Made by a program: the position numbers and the translations under genes | Part shown: positions 54,143-61,549 of the stretch, one piece after another | Numbering within the stretch: the first letter of the stretch is position 1 | How the letters are laid out: each line of letters starts with the position of its first letter | Notes under the pieces: generated by a model | What the model was told of the DNA's origin: nothing | Databases searched by the model: none | The model's input: the letters and a program-made list of their open reading frames with translations, nothing else | NCBI RefSeq assembly: GCF_003594875.1 | Contig: NZ_QZEY01000018.1 | Coordinates: forward strand, 62,001-126,000 | DNA length: 64,000 nt | Direction: 5' to 3' | Origin: Bailinhaonella thermotolerans | GTDB taxonomy: Bacteria > Actinomycetota > Actinomycetes > Streptosporangiales > Streptosporangiaceae

Positions 54143-55183
54143 TTATCTCACGACGAGCGGCTGCGACTCCGTCCGCCGATCCTCGGCGTCCTCCACGGGC
54201 CGGTCGACCGGCCGGTCCACGGGCCCGTCCGCCGGGCTCTCCTCGCGGCGCCGCTCGGGGATCTCCTCGCGCGGGAGGTCGGACACCTGCTCGCCCAGAT
54301 CCTGCTGGAGCGGCGGCGGCAGGACGATCCCGGGGTCGTCGGCGCGCTTACACGCGCCCGCGCCCGAGCAGTAGCGCTCGCCGGGGATGAGCGTGCGCCC
54401 GCGCAGGAGCGTGCCGACCGGGACGATGTGGAAGCCGCGCTGGCGAAGCTCCCGGATGATGTGCGGCATCGCGGTGGTCGTCGAGGGGATGGGGTCGTGC
54501 ATGAGCACGATCCGGTCCCGCTTCGCGTGCAGGATGGTGCGTTCCACGGTGGACCTGGCGCTCTTGAACCGCCAGTCCCGCGAGGTCGCCGACCACAGGA
54601 TCTGGGACACCCCCAGCTCGGCCGTCACCCGGTCCACGGCGTCGCTGGTCGCGCCGTACGGCGGGCGCATGAACCTCGGCGTGCGCCCGGTGGCCCGGCG
54701 GATCACCCGCTGCGTGTCCGCGATCTGCTTGCGGATGCCCTCGTCGGAGAGCGTGGTGAGCCGCGCGTGCGTGTAGGTGTGGTTGCCGATCTCGTGGCCC
54801 TCGCGGACCATGCGGCGCAGCAGGTCGGGACGGACCTTCGCCCGCTCGCCCATGACGAAGAAGGTGGCCTTGACGCCGTGCCTCTTGAGCACGTCGAGGA
54901 GCTTGCCGGTCACGGCGACCGGGCCGTCGTCGAAGGTGAGCGAGACGCACTTGACGCGGCGGCAGTCCACGCGGCGGGACGTCCCGGCGGCGGCGTCCGG
55001 CCCGCCGGGGGTGGCGGTGGGCGTGCCCGGGCCGGGGGTGAACGAGACGTTCGCGGAGATCGGGACCGGCAGAACGCCGTTCCCGGCGGTGGGGTCGGCC
55101 GCGGCGGCCGGGGCGAGCCCGAACGCGGCGACGGTGATACCGGCCGAGACGATGGCCAGGCGGCCCCTGCGGCGAAGAGTCAT
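54143..55183 (-). CDS. Secreted polysaccharide deacetylase (NodB domain)
   Basis: A 346-residue exported protein: signal peptide RRRGRLAIVSAGITVAAFGLAPAAAA (about 4-29), a Pro/Thr linker, then the carbohydrate esterase 4 domain (about 80-280): SLTFDDGPVAV with the catalytic and metal Asp pair, HEIGNHTYTHARL with two metal His, RFMRPPYGATSDAV, LWSATSRDW and IVLMHDPI. It removes acetyl groups from peptidoglycan or another glycan outside the cell. The C-terminal tail carries VDRPVDRPVDRPVED repeats. ATG 55183 follows GAGGAG. The polymer locus next door suggests a role in wall modification. Confidence 0.93.
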   Translation of the reverse strand: MTLRRRGRLAIVSAGITVAAFGLAPAAAADPTAGNGVLPVPISANVSFTPGPGTPTATPGGPDAAAGTSRRVDCRRVKCVSLTFDDGPVAVTGKLLDVLKRHGVKATFFVMGERAKVRPDLLRRMVREGHEIGNHTYTHARLTTLSDEGIRKQIADTQRVIRRATGRTPRFMRPPYGATSDAVDRVTAELGVSQILWSATSRDWRFKSARSTVERTILHAKRDRIVLMHDPIPSTTTAMPHIIRELRQRGFHIVPVGTLLRGRTLIPGERYCSGAGACKRADDPGIVLPPPLQQDLGEQVSDLPREEIPERRREESPADGPVDRPVDRPVEDAEDRRTESQPLVVR

Positions 55184-55435
55184 GCGTACGGCTCCTCGTG
55201 ACGAGCGGCTTGCGCCGTAACCCGATACAAAAGCTGTGCCGCCGGGCACCGCTGTCGTGGAGCGTAGCGGATGATGCCACTGGTTCGGGTAACGCTTCAG
55301 GGAAAGCCGGGCCTACCAGCAACTCCCGGCACAGGGGATGAATTCGCCCGCGCACCCGTCAAGAACTGGTCATGACGTGGTTTGCGCCTGGCCACTCGCG
55401 CGCCTGACGCGCCCCGTCCTGGTGATCCTGCTGGC
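55184..55435. other. Divergent gap upstream of the deacetylase and phosphatidyltransferase genes
   Basis: This 252-bp stretch must hold promoters for both directions. It is somewhat richer in A+T than its surroundings. I see no confident -35/-10 pair; a c-di-AMP riboswitch was considered and rejected. Confidence 0.4.
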
Positions 55436-56836
55436 ATGACGACGTTCTCGCCGGCCGACGTTCGCGCGGTGTGCAAGCCCAGGGACTCGTGGTGGACCGT
55501 GATGGTGGTCGATCCGCTCGCGCTCCCGATCGTGCGGCTCCTGGCCAACCGCACGTCCGTCACCCCGAACCAGGTCACGCTGGGCGCGTTCGCGCTGGGC
55601 CTGGTCGCCGCCGCGTGCTTCACGCAGGCGTCCTGGCCCTGGCTGGCGCTCGGCGCGCTCGTCTTCCACCTCGGCTTCGTGCTGGACTGCGTGGACGGCA
55701 AGCTGGCCCGGCTCAAGGGCAACGGGAACGTCTTCGGCCAGTGGCTCGACTTCGTCCTCGACCGCGTCCGCGCCGCGGCCTGCGCGTTCGCCCTGGCGTA
55801 CGGGCAGTTCCAGGCGAGCGGCGACCTGAAGTTCGTCTACCTGGGCGTGCTCATCGTGGTGCTGGACCTGTTCCGGTACATGCACGGGCCGCAGCTCGCC
55901 AAGGTGCGGCGGGCCATGTGCAACCGGATCGAGGAGCGGCTGGAGGAGTACGGCCGCCCGGCCGCGCCGGCCGGGAGCGCGGGGGCGGCCCGGCCCGCGC
56001 AGGCCGCGCCCGCCGCGCCGGCCGGGTCGCGGCCCGACGCGCGGGTGGTGTTCCTGGAGGACCTGCTGCGGCAGTACCCCGAGACCGACCCGGACGAGGC
56101 GGGCGCGGGCGGCGGGGTGATCGACCTGCACAAGGGGTTCCGGTCCCGCTTCCCGTGGTACGACCGGTTCCGGCTGTGGGGCGTGCGGCACCGCGTCCGG
56201 CCGCACCTGGTCAGCGGGATCGAGTTCCACATGAGCGCGTTCGTGGTCGGCCCGCTGCTCGGGCCCGCGGCCCTGATCCCGGTGACGGTGGCCGCGGCGG
56301 CGCTGCTGGTCCTGTTCGAGCTGGCGCTGATCTACAAGATGTGGCTGTCCACCAAGGACTTCGAGCGCGTGATCGCCGAGGTCGGCGCGATGGAGCCGGC
56401 CCCGGCCCCGGCCCCGGCCCCGGCCCGGGGCGCGGCCCGCGACCAGGAGCGCACGCACGCCTTCCCGGCGGCCGCCCAGGCCCAGTCCGCCGCCCAGGCC
56501 CAGTCCGCCGCCCAGGCCCAGTCCGCCGCCCAGGCCCAGTCCGCCGTGCCCGCGCAGGGCCCGGCCCCGGAACAGGCCCCGGCTCCCGCGGCGCCCTCCG
56601 CACCGGCCGCACCGCAGGTGTCCGCCCAGCCCGGCACCCCTGCCGGGACCGCTGCCGGGGCCGCGACCGGTGCGGCGGCCGGGGCCGCGGCCGGTGGCGG
56701 GGCTCCGGCCGACGCGCAGCCCGGCGCCCGGTCCGGCGGCCAGGTCAGCGCCCAGGCCGACACCCAGATCATGGCGCCGATCAAGCTCGGGCCGTCCGGG
56801 CCCGCCCCCTCCGCGGCGGAGATGACCCGGCGCTGA
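55436..56836 (+). CDS. CDP-alcohol phosphatidyltransferase family protein with repetitive tail
   Basis: A 466-residue membrane protein with the exact CDP-OH-P signature DG-x2-AR-x8-G-x3-D-x3-D: D87, G88, A91, R92, G101, D105 and D109. Membrane segments flank it (ALGLVAAACFTQASWPWLALGALVFHLGFVL, VTVAAAALLVLFELALIYKMWL). It transfers a phosphoalcohol from a CDP-linked donor, as in phospholipid or teichoic-acid precursor synthesis. The last 110 residues are Ala/Pro/Gln-rich and hold four perfect AAQAQS repeats (about 345-370). The GT2/TagF-like gene lies 52 bases downstream, so a polymer role is likely. Substrate unknown. Confidence 0.9.
   Translation: MTTFSPADVRAVCKPRDSWWTVMVVDPLALPIVRLLANRTSVTPNQVTLGAFALGLVAAACFTQASWPWLALGALVFHLGFVLDCVDGKLARLKGNGNVFGQWLDFVLDRVRAAACAFALAYGQFQASGDLKFVYLGVLIVVLDLFRYMHGPQLAKVRRAMCNRIEERLEEYGRPAAPAGSAGAARPAQAAPAAPAGSRPDARVVFLEDLLRQYPETDPDEAGAGGGVIDLHKGFRSRFPWYDRFRLWGVRHRVRPHLVSGIEFHMSAFVVGPLLGPAALIPVTVAAAALLVLFELALIYKMWLSTKDFERVIAEVGAMEPAPAPAPAPARGAARDQERTHAFPAAAQAQSAAQAQSAAQAQSAAQAQSAVPAQGPAPEQAPAPAAPSAPAAPQVSAQPGTPAGTAAGAATGAAAGAAAGGGAPADAQPGARSGGQVSAQADTQIMAPIKLGPSGPAPSAAEMTRR
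56464..56543 (+). repeat. Four 18-bp tandem repeats inside the phosphatidyltransferase gene
   Basis: Four near-perfect copies of CGCCCAGGCCCAGTCCGC (phase approximate) encode AAQAQS. In-frame copy-number change would lengthen or shorten only the cytosolic tail. Confidence 0.85.
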
Positions 56837-56888
56837 CCGGTCCGGAGCGGGCGCGGACGTCCCCCCGAACACGAGGAGTGGTTTCCCC

Positions 56889-59800
56889 ATGACGCCCAGG
56901 CTGAGCGTCGTCGTCCCCTTCTACAACGTCGAGGCGTACCTGGACGAGTGCCTGGAGTCCCTCGCCGCGCAGACCCTGCGCGACGTCGAGTTCGTCCTGG
57001 TGGACGACGGCTCCTCCGACGGCGGCGAGGTCATCGCCAAGGCCTGGGCGGAGCGCGATCCTCGCTTCCGGCTGGTCTCGCAGGAGAACCGGGGCCTCGG
57101 CCCGGCCAGGAACGCCGGGGCGGCCGAGGCGCGGGGCCGGTACCTGGCGTTCGCCGACAGCGACGACGTGCTCCCGCGCTACGCGTACGAGCAGCTCGTC
57201 GGCTCGCTGGAGGAGACCGGCTCCGACCTGGCCTGCGGGAACGTCCGCCGCTTCACCTCGACGGCAGTGCGCCCCTCGCCCCTGCACGCGCGCCCGTTCC
57301 GGCGCACGGCCCGCCGTACCCACGTCAGCCGCGACCCCGACCTGCTGCTGGACCGGACGGCGTGGAACAAGGTCTTCCGGCGCGACTTCTGGGACGAGCA
57401 CGGGCTGGAGTTCCCGGCCGGGCTGTACGAGGACGCGCCGGTGACGATCCCCGCGCACGTGCTCGCCCGCTCGGTGGACGTGTTCAGCGCGCCGGTGTAC
57501 TTCTGGCGCGAGCGCGAGTCCGGCGAGCCCTCGATCACCCAGCTCCGGACGCAGGCCGAGAACCTCGCGGCCCGGCTCGCCTCGATCCGCCGGGTGCGCG
57601 ACTTCATGCGCTCCCACGCGACGCCGTACCTCCGCGACCGGTACGAGGAGCTGGTGCTCCGCAGCGACCTGCCGCTGTACGTCAAGGAGTTCGACGCCGC
57701 CGACGACGAGTACCGCGAGCGGCTGCTGACGCTGGTGGGGGAGTACCTGGCGACGGTCCCGCCGGAGGTGCTGTCGGCGCTGCCGTTCGCCGAGCGGCTG
57801 ATGTACCACCTGGTCGCCCACGGCATGGCCGACGAGCTGCGGGCCGAGCAGCGGGCGGCGCGCGAGGGGCGGGGCCAGGCCCCGGTGGCGCGGCGGCTGC
57901 GCCGCTGGCACGCCGAGCACCCGTTGCGGGAGGACCGGCGGTTCCCGCGCGAGCTGTTCCGGGTGGCCGAGGACGAGCTGGAGCTGGTCTGCCGGGCCGA
58001 CCGGGTGCGGTGGCGCGACGACGGGCGGCTGAGCGTCTCCGGGCACGCCTACGTGCCCGGGCTGGACCTGTCGGGGGAGCGCGACGCGAAGCTGAAGGCG
58101 TGGCTGCGCAACACCCGCAGCGGGCGCAGGCTCGCGCTGCCGGTGCGGCGGGTCTGCCGCCCGGACGTGACCGCCGGGTCGGACCAGGCGGTGGTCTGCT
58201 ACAACTGGTCCGGGTTCGAGGCGGACGTGGACCCGGCGGCGTTCGGCCCCGGCTCGGCGTCGTCCTGGGAGCTCCAGGTCGAGGTGACGACGCGGGGGCT
58301 CACCCGGCGCGGCGGCCTCGCGGTCCCCTCGGGGAGCCCGGCGCGGCGCTCGCCCGGCCGGGAGATCGCGCCCGGGGTGTGGCTGCGGGCGATGGCGTCC
58401 GAGGACGACGTGCTCACGGTGAAGGTGCAGCCGGTCTCGGCGGCGGTCGGCGTGTGCGCGCTCGCCGGGGACGTGCTGGAGCTGCGCGGCTGGGGCCCGG
58501 CGCTGGAGGACCGCGAGCTGCTGCTGCGGCTGCGGCGGGGCACCCGGGAGCTGCGCGTCCCGGTCGAGGCGGACAAGAGCGTGCGCGGCGGGTTCCGGGC
58601 CCGGGTGCCGCTGGTCGAGCTGGCCGTGACCACGCCGCCCGAGCACGCGGTGCGCACGTCCACCGACGTGCTGGACGCGGGCGTGCACTGGGACCTGTAC
58701 CTGGACACGCACGGTCGGCGGCCGGTGCGGGTCGCGGCCGACCGGGCGCTGGCCGAGACGCGGTTCGGCGTCGGCAGCCGGGAGATCGCGCTCGTGCGCA
58801 CCCGCGCGGGCAACCTCAGCTTCGTCGAGCGCTCGGTGCGCGCCGTGCTGACCGAGGTCGCCTGGACCGCCGGGGGCCGCCTGACGATCGCCGGCGACTA
58901 CACCGACCCGGAGGACCGCCCGGACCGCCTGATCCTGCGGCGGCGCGGCACCGGCGAGGAGCACGGCGTGCCGCTGCGCTGGTCGGGCGGCCACTTCACC
59001 GGCGAGTTCGCCCCGGCCGCGATGCCGCTGTACGGCGAGCTCACGCCGCTGCGGTCGGGCTCGTGGGACCTGCTCACCCGGGGCGCGGCGGGCGACCGCG
59101 CCGTACACCTGTCCCAGGGGCTGCTGGAGGACCTGCCGGACCCGCGCGAGCTGGGCATGCACCGGTTCCAGCCGCACTTCTACCGGGGCGACCGGGCGTG
59201 CCTGGTGGTGCAGCGCGCGCTGGGCGGGGCCGAGGGCAGGTACGCGCAGCGCGTGCTGGCCGAGCGGGACTACCCGGTGCACCGGGCCAGGGTCGTACGC
59301 GATCTGGTGGTCTTCGAGTCCTGGCGCGGGCGGCAGTACTCCGACAGCCCCCGGGAGATCCACCGCGAGCTGGTCGCGCGGGGGTACTCCGGCGAGTGCG
59401 TCTGGGTGAGCGCGGACGGGCAGGTCGTCCCGCCCGAGGGCACGCGCGTGGTGGCGCGCGGCAGCCGGGAGCACTACGAGGCCCTGGGGACCGCCTCGCA
59501 CGTGATCTCCAACGACAACCAGCCGGACTGGTACGTCAAGCGCCCCGGCCAGACGTACGTCCAGACCTGGCACGGCACGCCGCTCAAGCGCGTGGGCCAC
59601 GACATCGGGACCGTCAGGTTCGCCACCGGGTCCGACTACCTGCGCCGCTTCTCCCTGGAGGTGGCCAAGTGGGACCTGCTCGTCTCGCCGAACGCCTTCA
59701 GCACCCCGATCTTCCAGCGGGCCTTCCGGTACGGCGGCGCCGTGCTGGAGTCGGGGTACCCGCGCAACGACCCGCTCCACCGGGAGGAGGGGCGCGAGGA

Positions 59801-60380
59801 GACGGCGGACCGGGTGCTGGCGCGGCTGGGCCTGCCCGAGGGCAAGCGCGTCGTGCTGTACGCGCCGACCTGGCGCGACGACCGGGGAGCCGGCGGCGGG
59901 CGGTACCGGCTGGACGTGCACCTGGACCTGGACCGGGCCCGCCGCACGCTCGGCGAGGACCACGTGCTGCTGGTCCGGGGCCACCTGCACACGGCGAACG
60001 CGCTGCCGGAGGACGCGACCGGGTTCGTGCGGGACGTCACGCGCTACCCGGACGTCACCGAGCTCCTGCTGATCACCGACGTCCTGGTCACGGACTACTC
60101 GTCGCTGATGTTCGACTTCGCCGGGACCGGCCGCCCGATGGTCTTCTACACCTACGACCTGGAGCACTACCGGGACGACCTGCGCGGCTTCTACTTCGAT
60201 CTGGAGTCCGAGGCCCCCGGCCCGCTCGTGCGCACGGGAGACGAGCTGATCGACGCGCTGCGGGAGCCCGACGCCGGGCCGTACCGGACGCGGTACGAGG
60301 CGTTCCGGGAGAGGTTCTGCCACCTGGACGACGGGAACGCCGCCGGGCGGGTGGTGGACCGGCTCTTCCCCGGCCTCTGA
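56889..60380 (+). CDS. GT2 / CDP-glycerol:glycerophosphate glycerophosphotransferase fusion
   Basis: An 1163-residue fusion. Residues about 5-220 are a family-2 glycosyltransferase (LSVVVPFYNVEAYLDECLESL, VDDGSSDGG, FADSDDVLPRYAYEQL). About 300-800 is a beta-rich middle with repeats of unknown type. About 850-1155 is a TagF-like Glyphos_transf domain: YVQTWHGTPLKRVGHD with the catalytic His near 895, YAPTWRDD, LVRGHLHTAN with the second His, and VTDYSSLMFDFAGTGRPMVFY near 1068. It should extend a glycerophosphate-type wall polymer on the inner membrane face. ATG 56889 follows GAGGAG. Sits after the phosphatidyltransferase gene. Confidence 0.9.
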   Translation: MTPRLSVVVPFYNVEAYLDECLESLAAQTLRDVEFVLVDDGSSDGGEVIAKAWAERDPRFRLVSQENRGLGPARNAGAAEARGRYLAFADSDDVLPRYAYEQLVGSLEETGSDLACGNVRRFTSTAVRPSPLHARPFRRTARRTHVSRDPDLLLDRTAWNKVFRRDFWDEHGLEFPAGLYEDAPVTIPAHVLARSVDVFSAPVYFWRERESGEPSITQLRTQAENLAARLASIRRVRDFMRSHATPYLRDRYEELVLRSDLPLYVKEFDAADDEYRERLLTLVGEYLATVPPEVLSALPFAERLMYHLVAHGMADELRAEQRAAREGRGQAPVARRLRRWHAEHPLREDRRFPRELFRVAEDELELVCRADRVRWRDDGRLSVSGHAYVPGLDLSGERDAKLKAWLRNTRSGRRLALPVRRVCRPDVTAGSDQAVVCYNWSGFEADVDPAAFGPGSASSWELQVEVTTRGLTRRGGLAVPSGSPARRSPGREIAPGVWLRAMASEDDVLTVKVQPVSAAVGVCALAGDVLELRGWGPALEDRELLLRLRRGTRELRVPVEADKSVRGGFRARVPLVELAVTTPPEHAVRTSTDVLDAGVHWDLYLDTHGRRPVRVAADRALAETRFGVGSREIALVRTRAGNLSFVERSVRAVLTEVAWTAGGRLTIAGDYTDPEDRPDRLILRRRGTGEEHGVPLRWSGGHFTGEFAPAAMPLYGELTPLRSGSWDLLTRGAAGDRAVHLSQGLLEDLPDPRELGMHRFQPHFYRGDRACLVVQRALGGAEGRYAQRVLAERDYPVHRARVVRDLVVFESWRGRQYSDSPREIHRELVARGYSGECVWVSADGQVVPPEGTRVVARGSREHYEALGTASHVISNDNQPDWYVKRPGQTYVQTWHGTPLKRVGHDIGTVRFATGSDYLRRFSLEVAKWDLLVSPNAFSTPIFQRAFRYGGAVLESGYPRNDPLHREEGREETADRVLARLGLPEGKRVVLYAPTWRDDRGAGGGRYRLDVHLDLDRARRTLGEDHVLLVRGHLHTANALPEDATGFVRDVTRYPDVTELLLITDVLVTDYSSLMFDFAGTGRPMVFYTYDLEHYRDDLRGFYFDLESEAPGPLVRTGDELIDALREPDAGPYRTRYEAFRERFCHLDDGNAAGRVVDRLFPGL

Positions 60381-60451
60381 GCGCACCGCCTCCGAGCGCA
60401 CCGCCTCCGAGCGGGCCGCCGGGACGGGCGGCCGGGGGACGGGCGGTCAGG

Positions 60452-61546
60452 TCAGCGCTCGATCTCCTCGAACAGTTCCTCCCACCGGTCGAGGACGCGT
60501 TCGAGGCGCAGGTGGGAGACGTGCTCGCGGGCCCGCGAGCCCATCCGCAGGCGCAGGGCGCGGTCGCGCATGAGGCGGGTCAGGGCGCCGGCGAAGGCGT
60601 CCTCGTCGCTTGGGGGGACGAGGACGCCGGTCCGGTCGTGCGCGACCAGGGACCGGATCCCTCCCGGCCCGTCGAAGGACACCGCGGGCACGCCGTACGC
60701 CGCGGCCTCCGGCAGGGCGGGCGGTGGTCCGCCGAACTCGCCGGTCACGGCGACGATGGAGGCCTCGGCGCACTCCCTGGCCAGGTCGCGGGCCCGGCCC
60801 CGGAACGCGACCCGGTCGGCGACGCCGAGGTGGAGCGCGAGCGCGCGCAGCCGTTCCTCCCACGGGCCCTCGCCGATCAGGTGCAGCTCCCAGACCTCGT
60901 CCACGCGCCCGGCCGCCGCCGCGAAGGCGCCGATCAGCAGGTCGAACCGGGCCCGCCAGGTCAGCGGCCCGACGCCGAGCACGCGCGGCCGGGCCAGCGC
61001 GGCGGGCTCGGCCGGGTAGAAGGCCAGCGGGTCCGGGATCGCGGCCGTGTTGGGCAGGCGCTCGGCGGCGAAGGCGCGTGCGTCCTCCTCGGTGAGGAAG
61101 ACCGACCTGGCCATGCCCGGGTAGTCGCGGCGGATGATCCGCAGGTGCGCGGGGTCGAGCCGGGCCTGCCGGTACGACCGGGCGCACCGCCCGATCCTGC
61201 TCAGGCCCGGCGCGGGCACGTGCCGCAGCCAGTCGCTCGCCCCCGGGGACGCGATCACCACGTGGCCGCCGCGCGCGGCCTCGAACCGCCGCGCCATCTC
61301 GGCCCGCGCCCGCCGCAGCCGCCCCCGCCCGTCGCGAAGGAGCCGCCCCGGACGCCGGTCGTACAGCGTGACCAGGTCGTACGCCGGGTCCGCGACGTGG
61401 CGGACGGGCTCGGCGGCCGGCAGCACGCCCGCGAGCGTGACCCGGTGCCCCCGGACCGCCAGGCCCTGCGCCAGCAGGTGCAGCGCGCGCGGCTCCTCGC
61501 CGGCCGCGTCGTTCTCCAGGCCGAACAGGATCACCTCGCGCGGCAT
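60452..61546 (-). CDS. Glycosyltransferase family 4
   Basis: A 364-residue GT-B enzyme: EPRALHLLAQGLAVRGHRVTLAG at the N-terminal donor lobe, GVGPLTWRARFDLLIGAFAAAAGRVDEVWELHLIGEGPWEERLRALALHLGVADRVAFRGRA in the nucleotide lobe, and the E-x7-E motif in FGGPPPALPEAAAYGVPAVSFDGPGGI. It transfers a sugar from an activated nucleotide donor in the cytosol. It starts three bases after the end of the upstream GT2/TagF-like gene on the same strand and likely modifies the same wall polymer. Donor and acceptor are unknown. Confidence 0.88.
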   Translation of the reverse strand: MPREVILFGLENDAAGEEPRALHLLAQGLAVRGHRVTLAGVLPAAEPVRHVADPAYDLVTLYDRRPGRLLRDGRGRLRRARAEMARRFEAARGGHVVIASPGASDWLRHVPAPGLSRIGRCARSYRQARLDPAHLRIIRRDYPGMARSVFLTEEDARAFAAERLPNTAAIPDPLAFYPAEPAALARPRVLGVGPLTWRARFDLLIGAFAAAAGRVDEVWELHLIGEGPWEERLRALALHLGVADRVAFRGRARDLARECAEASIVAVTGEFGGPPPALPEAAAYGVPAVSFDGPGGIRSLVAHDRTGVLVPPSDEDAFAGALTRLMRDRALRLRMGSRAREHVSHLRLERVLDRWEELFEEIER

Positions 61547-61549
61547 CGG

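Noticed and set aside
55184-55435. c-di-AMP (ydaO) riboswitch before the phosphatidyltransferase or deacetylase
   Set aside because: A GGGGATGAATTCG stretch resembles part of the conserved core, but the other obligatory blocks (CCGAACCCGTCAGCTAACC-like and the leading stem) are missing on both strands.
56781-60401. 1206-codon open frame antisense to the GT2/TagF fusion
   Set aside because: The sense gene has catalytic motifs; the antisense product has none and is Val/Gly/Arg-rich.
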